64,000 bases of DNA from Nymphalis io (Eukaryota > Arthropoda > Insecta > Lepidoptera > Nymphalidae): NCBI RefSeq assembly GCF_905147045.1, contig NC_065893.1, forward strand, positions 4,464,001 to 4,528,000, in the 5' to 3' direction. Below the pieces are notes generated by a model. It was not told the DNA's origin and ran no database searches. It saw only the letters and a list, made by a program, of their open reading frames with translations. Positions 30,201 to 43,300 of this stretch are shown piece by piece. Positions within the stretch are counted from its first letter, which is position 1, and each line of letters begins with the position of its first letter. The position numbers were made by a program, and so were the translations under genes.

Positions 30201-33200
30201 GGAATAAGCTCGTTATTTTAAAAAGGAAAGAAGGCCTCGTCCCAGGTGTGACAAATACCACAATTACAAGTCGAATACAGCAAAATATTCTACTTCGAAG
30301 TAGACATGAAATTCCAGATTTGTTATAGTGATATTGGATAAAGGACCAAACATTACTAGAAATTGTTTTGTACACGCTGCTTACGCATGAAATTCTTGAA
30401 TGTTACTATATTTATAATGAAAAAGCGTGAATTCCTGGCACGAGTCAAGAATGTTAGAAAAACGCAAGTTATTGAGTAAAAAGAAAAGGATAAAATAGAG
30501 CAAATGTGCTCGCGACAATAAAATAATTGCACACAGCGCTTATAAATAACATGCCAATTTATAATAGTGTTGCCATTTGAGAATTCTAGTTTTGATAAAA
30601 ACATCAATAAAATTAAAATAAAATTTTGTAATTACAAAGTTATTCCGAGAACAATTAAACTGTAAGAATAGATATCAAGTTTCTTCTAACAAATACACGT
30701 ATGACCTAAAACATATGACAAACCTGTACCTACTTTTTCTCTAATGAGATGTAGATAATTAACAACTTAATTTAAATATAGTGCCTCTTTTATAATAATG
30801 TTATATGTATTTTTTACATTTGTATTCGTTTGCGCGTTATTAAATGAAACAGACACACCGTAAAAGTAGTTGTTAAAAAGTAGTATTTTCGAGATAAAAT
30901 ATATTTCATAAAACAACAGTTTCACATTATATTCAATGAAATTTTTCGTTAGCTACAAAACAAATGGGATCACGCAATAGGCCTATCAATCTCTCTTGAA
31001 GATTGAAAAAATGGTTCCATTGTATCGTGTCCATCTAAATTTTAATTAAAATAGCCGGGTCAATACTCTTTCTTACTAAGGTATTTAGTTTGAAAATGAA
31101 ATCTGATGTGCTCAATTAGTGGTATAAGGCTTATCTACACTATCGCTGCTTATCAGAAAAGCATGTCGTTAGTGTAGTTCATACACCTTTTGAAGGCTGA
31201 CACACTCGTGTTATCATTATCTTTGTCGTTTACACATTGTTTAATGAAAGCTTTACCCTTTCGTGTATTTTATAGCAATTTAAATATAATATAATATAGT
31301 TATCTACCTAAAAACTGTAATTTAGTTCTTTTTTAAACTTAAACGGAATGCATTTTTATTAATAAAGAAAATTAGCTCTGAAGTTTTTTTTTTATATAGA
31401 ATAGGAAGGCGGACGAGCATATGGGCCACCTGATGGTAAGTTGTCACCGATACCCATAGACATTGGCTTTGTATAAAATGTTAACTATTGCTTACATCAC
31501 CAATGGGAACTAAGATGTTATGTCCCTTGTGCCTGTAATTACACGGGCTCACTCACCTTTCAAATCGGAACACAACAATATTAAGTACTGCTGTTTTGCG
31601 GTAGAATATCTGATGAGTGGGTGGTACCTACCCAGACGAGCTTGCACAAAGCCACAAGTAAATTTGTAAATAAAATATCATTTATTTTATTACTATATTA
31701 TTATTATATAACTATATTATATATTATAAGTATATAGTTATAACTATAACTATATGAAAAGAAATATTGTATGTATTATATGTTACTTAGTATGCCTTGA
31801 AATGGAGGACATACATTACGAAACAAATGTGTAATTTCTTTGGAGATTAAAATAACCAAATAAAAATATTGTATTGGGTAATTTACCAAATTGTGTTGTT
31901 TATCGATGGACTCGTAATGTTCCAACATCAAAGATGCTCTATAAATACGTTAAAGCCAACTGATGTAATTTGCCAGTAACGAGTACATAGTATCAAAAGA
32001 AAGTTTGTAAACCAGGCTATTTCGATGTGTAATTCGGATAACTAGTACGGTCACTGTTCCTCTGTAAAGATTTGTTATGACTACATGCCCTCGTTATTTG
32101 GTAAAGGCCTGTTTTGTGCCATCGCGACTCCGAAGCAACTACCTTTCGTATTAATTCTTGTTTTTTAATGTCTATATAATGTAAGAGTGAGAAGGGAATA
32201 CGGTAGGAGCTCCTGAAATGTAAGTCCCTAGTAATGATCGTGCTCGGCGTTTCTAAACAATCCTCTTTGAGCAGGTGCACGTGTGCTTGCATAAGTTATT
32301 TTACTAACTATCAACTATTCCTTTCACGTTCAAACCCTCTGTTTACATGGGCGCCTTCGACAACTATGGCAACAAGTTTTCTATATGAAATGTGACGTAT
32401 CGCTAATCGTTGTTCTAAATGTCTCTATAATAATTTGATTAGTCAATATATAGGCGCTAGTAAAAAAAAAGACGACTTTTCATTAAATTTTTTTGGCGAT
32501 TCATTGTCAAGACATTTGGAGAAAGGAAATTAAAGCAACTTTAGGTCGTAAAAAGAGTAAAATTTGCAAAGTTATTGAAAGCTCAATGCAGTCAATATAT
32601 ATCATCGTTATTAATAATATATCTTTTATTAATAATATAGGCTTTTTATTTTCCTAGCCATGAATTACAGCAAATAAAATAAAGTTCATTGGTTAATATT
32701 ATGCTGCATGAAAATCAATTTTTATTTAGGATTTTTGTTATTAGTTCATTCACGTGGAGTTCCTGAACATGAAAATGATTTGAAATTTGAAAAATTTATA
32801 TGTCGCATTTGTTTAATTCAATTATTAGCGTCGTACATTTGACAACTATCTTAATGAAATATGTATATAATTATTATTATATATAATTGTTAGCCATTGA
32901 GCTGTTTTAGACAATGGTTTTGCTCGCTAAATATTGCATAAAAGTTAATATTAATTTATCAATAGACTATATATATATATATAGATATATATATATTTGA
33001 CGAGCCGGTTGGCGTGGTTGGTAGATACTTGCCTTTCACGCCGAAGGTTGTGGGTTCGATTCCCACCCAGGACAGACATTTGTGTGCATGAACATGTCTG
33101 TTTGTCCTTAGTCTGGGTGTAATTATCTATATAAGTATGTATTTATAAAAGAAAAGTAGTATATGTAGTATATCAGTTGCCTGGTTTCCATGGCACAAGC

Positions 33201-33489
33201 TTTGTACAAGCTTAATTTGGGATCAGATGGCCGTGTGTGAAAAATGTCCCAGGATATTATTATTATTATTATATTATATATATGTATTCATATTTGACAT
33301 ATACATAAATATAAGTCATTAATTTTGACATTTATGGGTTACGTAATTTGATCCGACATTCACTAAAAACTGCTTGGAGATTCAACGTAACATAGATATT
33401 TTAGGAAATAATTCTAAGCGAAACTGTCGTCGGGTAGGCATTATGATTATAAATAATACGTCGTAATATTGCCAACCAATAAAGTGTAA

Positions 33490-33535
<46 letters not shown>

Positions 33536-36500
33536 TTACATGTTTCCAATACCAAGAACGTGCAAATATACTTTGCATACAAATAATAGATTTTACATAA
33601 ATTTAATCAGCTTCTTGATAATGGATACTTGTAGAATATTCTGCATTCGCAAATGATCAATGTATTTCAATTTATAATTAGACGAGTGTACTTAGAAGCA
33701 ACAATAAGTATTAATTAACTTACGAATACAAAGTTCATAGACATTTATTGCAATAATTTATTAACCTTATAATGTTTAAAAAACGCGTTTAAAATTCATT
33801 CAAATTACGATACCATAGAAAGTAAAATAAACTTGAGACCGAAGCTTCGTACACGCTGACAACCGGTATTTTAAATAGAAAGACAAAAATTTAAATGTCA
33901 CACTGCGTTTACAGAAGGATTCGAAAAGCCTACTCTTCTAATTAAGAGTAACTTTTAGATTTATCCACTGGATTAGATCGTTATAAAATTTGTAAACATT
34001 GTAATAATAATGTGCTTTATAAAGTAGGAAGATAAAGATAATTGTTAAGAAATTAAATTATGGATTTTTTTTCTCATAAACATATTTTTTAAATGTAAGA
34101 AACAATGAAACAATAGATATAAGCAGAGTCAATAAAGAATGTAATCTAAAATGGCGTCGCTTATCTTTCATTCTCTCTCAACTCTATTGCTATCTATGCT
34201 CATACATGCGGCAGTACTGCGTGCAAAAATTTAAAATAATATAAGTCTAACCGGTTATTTATTGTATAATTACATTAACCAAATAATATATAAATAGTGC
34301 TAAATAAACCACAATGTTTAGGCCAATCGAAGAAATGAATTGCAGGCAAAAGCTAGTATTACTTTATTTGGTAACTGGGGCCGAATTCTACTAAACTATA
34401 ACGATTTCGATAAGTTCCCGATTCAATTCCGATCCAACTTTGACTATTCTATATTTATTCAAATCGAAACCGAATCGATATGATGTTAACATTTACCGTT
34501 ATGTCGAAACCAAATTTAATTGTCAAAGTTTATGCCACTAGTCGATAATTAAATTAAAGAATAAGAAATCGGATAAACGGCAACGATCACGCTTCGATTC
34601 GATTGCTATAATTTGACAATTTGTTAATAGAATTATCCCTCTCTACTGCTGCCGAATCTAATATCAATCAAATGTTCGATTACGTAGATAATGTTTATTA
34701 AGTACAACTTATTGTCAAACATCGTAAACACATTATAAGAACACGACTCTATAAGGTTCATTTATTAGAGCCAACTTAAGTAACAAAACAGACGTTTAAA
34801 TAAAAAGTGATATTTTTTATTTATGTCCAGGTGGTCTATAGTTTGTACTTTGCGATCTTTATACTTATAATTACAAACTAATTGTAATTAAATGCCAAAG
34901 ATGTTATTTTCAGCCAAGCCAATAAGGTCCTAACGTAAAGGTGCTATTCACAAAAGTGCTGTTTTAATTAGCCTACTTAATTTACTTCGGACCAGTTTTG
35001 CCGTAGTACTTACCTTGTTTATTATTATATATTATGTTATGTTGTCAATCAAAATTAAGCAAAATTCCACATAATAAATGTTACACTGGTGATGGGCTTC
35101 GGCTGATTTAGTGCTCATAAGAATCTGTTCAGCTAATTTTTTGAAAAATTTACTCAAAAATAGTTTTGTTTGTATTTAGCTGGAGCTAGTTAAGCTCCAG
35201 CTAAATACATGTTGATCTGTAATTAAAGAACATATTTATTATATTTTAAATATAATATTGTTATATCGTATGTTCTACATTGCATAACTTTATGATATAT
35301 ACCAATATTAAAAAGTCAAACTTTTTTATTTTGGAATGTCACTGACATATATATGTAAGTTGACATTAAAGAACCGTGCAATAAAGAAAATAATAAAAAT
35401 GTAATAAACAACGAATGGATACTTTTTGCGCGGGCACATGCTTGAAATACCTACGTGTGTCGTCGATACTTAAACCATTTCCGTGACAGATAGATGTTTT
35501 GCGCCGACCCTACAGTTATAAATATTTATGTTACAGGATTATAGGAATTAGCGGTCCTTTAGAATAGTTTTTTTTTAAATTTAATATAATAATGGTAAAA
35601 TCCAGCTGTTACTTACAGCTTCGCTTACATTGAAATATGATCTACCTGCATGAGTAGTTCAAGAGGAAATGTTTGTAACTGAGGTATTATTTATTTTATA
35701 TACATTAACAGCCTGCGAATGTCCCACTAAGGGGATGGATAATGGGCTAAGGCCTCTTCTCATATTTTTTTTTGAGGAGAAGGTTTGGAGCTTTTTCAAC
35801 CATGTTGCTCCAATGCGGGATGGTGGAAAACAGATGGCAGAATTTCAGTGAAATTAGACATATGCAGGTTTCTTGGCGATGTTTTCCTGCACCGTCAAGC
35901 ACGAGATGAATTATAAACACATGAAAATTCAGTAGTGCTTGCCCGGGTTTCAACCACGATCATCGGTTAAGAATCATGCGTTCTAACCAATAGGCCATCT
36001 CAGCTCTATTTTAGATAGGAAATTGAAAAACTGGTTACGCGTAAGTCGTTGAGGGTCCAGGGTTTCATTCTATCGTGATTGAAAATATGACTTAGGAATT
36101 TGATTTAGGAATATTACAACATAAAAAAAGAATATAATAATATTTTATAGTAGGTAATATTTTTATTAAGAAAACAATACTTTGACGGAAATAAAATGAA
36201 GCCTGATTTGAGACGACTTTTTTTTTGTTTTGCACTCCAAAATCAGAAATTGCTTATTTAATTGTATTCTAGCACCATCAAAACTGTGCAGAATTCAAGC
36301 TCAATCGGTTGGATAGAACTGGTTTAGAATCGGGTTGCAAATTTGACTTATTACCAGGTGAAGTTCTGAAGCTTGTAAAAATGATTATGACTTTCAAAGA
36401 ATTATTAAGTCCCGTAGTTTTTGTCTCCAACAGCACCGACCCATGATTATTTACCCATTTACGTAAGTATAAAGAAACGTCTATTCCTTTATGGGCATAA

Positions 36501-37339
36501 AGAAACGTCTATTCCTTTATGGACTACTTTACATATGCTATAGAAATATAATTCAAAATAATGGGAACCATTGCAATGACAATATCACAGGGTAATTACA
36601 GGAAATTGTAAGTTTCTCAGTTTATTGCATTAAAAGGCTTTTTATATAAAACTAGATAGTCTTATTATCCAGCCTGAACATATATGCGGAGTATATGAAA
36701 TGCAACTTTAGCCGAATTCAATCTTAAAACCTTTTTTTTAAAACTATCGCGTGGTATTTGAAAGATGGTTAAAAGTACGAATTAGTATTCGTTAATATTC
36801 ATCCAGGATATTATACATACATACAATACAATAATTTTAAATAGTTCATAAGAAATTGCAAACTTATAATCAATTTTAAAGAGGAACAACTGAGATTCTG
36901 AGAACTGAGAAACTGAGAAGAGGTTATTTTCGGTACAATCTCAATACATTTCGGATCGTCGATACCGTTACGTATAGACAAAAGTGCTTTTAAAAGTGTT
37001 TATTATTTTTGTTATTTATTACAGGGCACTTTTAGTTTTTAATATGATAAATAATATAATATATACATAGACGATTAATTATAATTACTTTTAAATGTTA
37101 AAAATATATATGGTAAGTTGAATATGAATGAGACAATTGTCATTGTTTTACGAGTTTCGTTCGCGTCTAATGTCCATAGTCTCGCAGAATACGAGGTGGG
37201 CGCGAAGACGCTACCGTCACGGGTCGCCGGCTCCGGAAGGAACTGCGTGGGAAACCAACACGCCCTTCTTTAATTCACCTGTGTAATGCGTGCAAGCTAT
37301 AATTAGTGATCATTGCGGTATACGCGGTTTAAATATATG

Positions 37340-37398
<59 letters not shown>

Positions 37399-40300
37399 AT
37401 GATATATTTATAGATGTGTATGTTATGTCATCACAATAAAAATATTTCATAGTGATTTCAAGTTTATTACAAAATATTTTTTACGAAAAACTCATAATTA
37501 ATTTGTTTTATTATATATAATCAAATCTCTAAGTATAGGTATGTATCTAAGTATGGTGGGTACTGTCCAAATCATGATAGTGTTTTTTTTTTGGCGAAAA
37601 TAGAAAAATCTCTCCTGTTACTAGTGGAGGTAATTTGACAATGTTACAGATATTATTTTGCCAAGTGAAATTAATAATTAAAATTTATTTTAGGTACTCT
37701 TCTATTTATTTTTCTCTATCTACCTATATTGAGTTTTTTCTTTCTAGATATAAATTTGGTTTTTAGTTTATTTATTCAACACAGTTCAAGTTTATAACTC
37801 GTAGCGATACGTCCATTGCAATAACGTTCTGTTTGTGAGTTATTCTCATAACAATAACTAACACGTAACTATTCATAGAACAAGAAATGCTTAATTTAAT
37901 AAGCATATGTGATATAGGCGATGTTGGTTTAAAATCCTACCCGAATAAATTTGTTTAGAACTAGTTTTCGCCCGCGGCTGTGTCAGGTATAGATATGTTC
38001 TTCCTAGAATTCAAGCTGGTTACATACCAAGTTACATGAAAATTGAATCAACATACAGACTGTTATATCATATAATATAATATAGATTTAAAATTTCTCA
38101 ATCATACTTACATTACAAAGCTATCTAATCCTTTCGATCGTATTCTATTCTATTATATAATAATATAATATAATGTCCTCCGGACCGATTTCGGCAACGC
38201 AAGACATATTATATTGCACAAGTATGTGCACAAACACAGGTGCACTCTCAATTGCCTATCTCTCATAGTACGATAGGACGGCGATCCGACAGGACCGGAA
38301 AGAGTTCAGGCGCAGGGACAATGGCTTTACGTGCTTTCTGAGGCACGGGAGTGTTCACACTTCCAACGTCCAGACTGGGGCTGCTACTGAGAATTTTCAC
38401 AGAAAAATCCAATAACTTTTTATTGGCCCGATCTGGGTTTTGAACCCAGGACTTCCGGGTCTGTCGCCTTATATCTAGTCACTAGACCAATGAGGCAGTC
38501 AATTTATTATGTTTTTGATTTATAAAATATCAATAATAGATTATTATTGTTATTATTTAATGTTCTTGTTCTTAGATAAATAACGAAAAATCATGTCAAA
38601 TAAAGAAGTCATTCGTAGTCGCATTAATAAATGTTTGCTCTATTTATTGCATTTGAGCAATCGTATATCTCTATAATAGTATGGAAGTGGGTAAGATAAT
38701 ATCAATGTAATTTGTATCATTATATAATTCAAGATCATCTGCAACTACGGAAATAGGTCGTCAAACCTTAGCTGTGTAATATTCTACTTCCCATAACTTA
38801 TTTCATATAAAATGAGAAAGATAATGTTAAAATAATTGTGCTAAGTGTATTTATTACAATTACAAATGTAACTGACTGAACAAATCGCATATATTATAGA
38901 TTATAAAAAATAAAATGTAATCAAATAAGCAACATTGAAGTTGATTATATATATATTACTTTTTTTAATTTATATAAAATAGGCAAGCCAGACTGGCAAT
39001 TGGGCCACCTGATGGTTAGTGGTATCCACCCCACATTGGACATTCTGACGGTATTAACAATCCTTTATATTCCAATTCGCTAACAACCTCTTGGGAACTA
39101 AGATGTTATGTCCCTTGTGCCTGTAATTATTATTGTTTTATTATTATTATTTTACATTTAAATGCAAGATCTACATCCTAAATGCGTTTTAGGAAATATG
39201 TCGCCGCAAATCTAGCAAGCAATAATTCGCATAGCGAGCATTTTATGAATGAGTTATGGGAAATTTTAGTGTGTCGTGTGTAAATATAGCCATGGAGTAT
39301 TGTAATATTCTCGTGAAAACGTGAGAATTAAGATTAAGATATGAAATAATAATAGCATATGAAATATATTTTTAGAGAAACTTATTTTACTATTTAAGTA
39401 TAATTTGCAAAGTAAAATTAAAAAAAAAAATTCTGCAATAGAGTTAAATATATTCATAAATAACTAAGTATACTATTAAGCAATTATGTCACGATTCTTT
39501 TGACGGTGTTGTAAAAAAATACGATTGTGTAACCTCATGAAAACTATTCTATTCTGTTTTTAATTTTGTCAAAACGTGTCATTTGTCAAATCAGTTACAT
39601 ACGTGTAAAAAGCGTTTTGTTGTTTACTGAATATGTCTATCGATATAATATAATAAAATTTTCTTATATTTTCTAAAACTCAAAGTATCTATAGTTCGTA
39701 ATTCTTTGACCCATTAGGAACATATTACGCGCTCTGTTGGCTCATTCGACACACGTCTATCAATAGTCTATGGCGTACGACACTATGGTTCAACGAATCC
39801 ATTTTTTATCATTTTGTCGGTCGATAGAATACCCTATTCTATATAATACTAATTTGAATTAGACGAAATCACGTAATGGAACAAAAGCAAATTAACTTGT
39901 AGTTTCATGGTATTTTTTCACAAGTTTATGTAAATTTAGCCTTGTTGCAGAGATAAATATTATATTTTTAGTTAAATTTAAAGTTTATCGAATGATATGG
40001 GTTCTTTTTGTCATTATTAAGATTATTACAGTTGAGACATATTACATTTTTATGCTATTAAATTTTATTAGACAACATACAATTTTTGATGGTCATATAT
40101 TATAATATAAACTCATCAGGTTTAATTTTATTACGTAATTGCTCTATTTCTTTATACTATGTATGTCTTATGTATACAAGTTCGCTTACCGTGACCTCAC
40201 AACCTACGACTTGATGACTCACAATTTTCTGTGACTAATCTCAGAAAAAACCCCTATTGTTCGAAAAAAAACTACGAGAATCAGCAGTTGCATCCGTATT

Positions 40301-43300
40301 TCAAACGACATAAAGACTATTCCCGTGTGCTGTACCACACTGAACTACGTACGTTGTGGTACGTTGTGGTTGCTGAAATTGACTTTTATTTTATGGTTAT
40401 TTACAAGACCCAGTATACAATAGTAATAAATTTTTAAAGCTTTCAATTTATATTTAACGTGTATTTTCTCTTAGATTCTCGGTAGAATCTAAATGAAAAT
40501 AAGTAATACACAAAAACTTAGTAGTAACTCTTACTCCAATATTTCAAATACAGAGTTATGTCAGTTAATTACAATTATATTTATATATAAAAGAACTGAC
40601 TAAAAATCAACAAGTACTAAGTCTACGTTTTTATGCCATCTATATAATCTTGTGTTGAGTAATATGCCTGATTTATTAATGTTGTACTGAAAACCATGTA
40701 CGAGCTATTTAAAAAATCCCGCCGAAGTCATGTTCTTTAATCAAATATCCATCAAAGCTGTTATGCCAAAAAGATTTTAATATGTAGTTCTATTAAAAAT
40801 ATATATATTACTTTATTTTACGAATTTAATTATCTATAAGATAAGCAATGCATTATTGACCATAAATAAAATAGTAGTAAATTATAATAAAAATGTAACA
40901 GTAACAGACTCCTCTCGCTCTTTGAGGAGAAGGTATGGAGCTTATTCCATCACGCTGCTCCAATGTGGGTTGGTGAAAAAAATATAAAGAATAAATTTTA
41001 AAAATAATATATTCTTAAACATTATTTTTAAACACACGACCGATTGTACAACAGTAGCCTTATGTCTTAATTAACTAAGGGCGAAGTCGTTACAATACTC
41101 AAGGGCAACTCGACGATGTATCAATGGATTAAAAACAAATTTACCGTAACGGAAGATTTTATAATAGCATAATATAACACACTCTGTCTTAAAGACGAAT
41201 GTGGGAAAGTCAGCGAAGCACAACGTCTCACCTGGGATAATGTTCTAATTACAACAGGTGGCTGGCCACGGACGTAGGGCCGAGGGTCTTTAAACAATAG
41301 TTTTTAATAATATTAAAAAAAAAACTTTAAATACGGTCTGAGTAGATTATTCCCTTTATTCCAAATTTGGATATTGGATATGGTGTACCTACACCGTGTA
41401 TTAATTCTGTATTGGATTTTGCGACAGAATTATTACAATAAAAATTGTAGTTTTTATTATTTTTTAAGTTTCATCAAGGTGTGTTTGTTTAATGAAGGTT
41501 GTCTATATGAGGAAATATCCTATTAAACTATTTTCTACATTTAGCTGGAGTAGAAAATATACAAATAATTTATGATATGGTTAATGGTGATTTGTTTTAA
41601 TTAAAATATTAAAGTAAAGTTTACAATTTTATAAATAAATTTCACTGAAGATCGTACAGTACAGGATTCACAAGCTGTCTAACAAATAACAATACAAAGT
41701 TACACGTTCAATGTAGTGAATTTCATTATTTTTTTTCAACTTTCAAGTTGATATGGAATGGTATGAGTTGCACTATCGATTTATGGTATCGAGGTAACTG
41801 TGGGACCGCGGTCGACTCTCGCTTCCCGCTTTCATTTGAATCTGTTAATGTGGTTATAAAAATTATTTCAACCTTTATTGATTATTAAAATATTCATGTG
41901 ACAATGTATGAAAAGTAATAATTATTACTAACTAATTAATAACTAATTTATATACATTTTATGCAAAACATAAGTCAAATACATATGACAAATATCGTTT
42001 TGTTACTTACTTTTAAAATATTTTTTAGAAGATTAGGTTTTGTAATTTTAATAGTAAATTCTACGCTTGAATGTCTGTTAATAATTTGATAACCTGGAAG
42101 CTATAGGGATTTCTCCCACGACGCAAGCGCCTGCGCAACGCACTGCGATCGCCGTGAGAAATATAGGTCGGTCGCGCTTCAAGAAACAAGTAATATTACA
42201 TAATACAAATACATTATAAATTATTAAACCACAATTTAAATTATGTTATTTCTCAGATGAATTAAGTAAAACATATCGAGCATTTCGACATGGTTATTTG
42301 CTTTAAATGTCTTATTGCTTCCGAGGAATTTATACAAATAAGGAACGTGACTAAGATGTACTCGTAATATAGGTAACACGAGTTTGTTAATTAGTATAAT
42401 GTATGTAAATGTTACGTAGTATATTTTTGTTTAGTAACTTTGAATGATTCTTATATTTTCATATATCATAAATATATCTTCGTCAGTCAAATAGAATTAA
42501 AACAAACAGCTATTGTATGTTATTACAAAAACTGAGTAGGTTTTTACTACGATTTTATGATATTGCTAAATTATTCATAAATTAAAAGATACATACTTAA
42601 TTCATATTTTATTTTAAGTGGAATAGTTATTAGTTTTTTTTTCTAAATTTTAAATATTTACTATATATAAAAAAATAAGTCAATTTGCTTGCGACACCGA
42701 GAATCATGTTCTTCGAAGTAATTAAAATTGTAAGCCGTGGTTAATTATACGTAATAGTATCTAAATATCGGCACAGTAATAAATAATAATGATTATTTGA
42801 AACGTTTGAAGTTATATATGTAAACATTATATACATAATAAAATGTAATTCTTCTTAATGTCCTTACGAGGCAGCGTGTAAAATTCTATCGCGAAATCTT
42901 TATTTGAAAAAGACGTTGAGTTTTCTAGATGATAATAAAGATTTTATAACAAATTGCGTGTGAGCACGAATGTTTTGCAACATTTGCAAAAGACAAATAT
43001 TTTTATTTCCTAATCGTTCGTTTAATCTTAAGTGAAAGTCAGTTGTCTGACTTGATAATTAAAATCAAAGCCGGAACAATAATTTATCTGTCATAATCTA
43101 GTTTTTTATATAATTATATCTGGTTCATAGAATGATTTATATAACGAACAAGTAAAGTATTACTTAAATATAGAAGTGATTAATATAGATTTTTATACAT
43201 TGATTTTCACAATCAGGCATTTGCATAATGTCTGATTCGAATGCCAGGTATGTTAAAACTATGTTTAGTTCTATACCATCAGTTAACTCATATAAAGATT

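Noticed and set aside
33054..33070. tRNA-like A and B boxes as a possible tRNA gene
   Set aside because: They are heads of SINE-A; the sequence continues into a SINE body and no cloverleaf with acceptor stem closes.
34151..34234. 27-codon ORF starting MASLIFHSLSTLLLSMLIHA, signal-peptide-like
   Set aside because: Short, no splice support, no family; hydrophobic short ORFs are common in AT-rich DNA.
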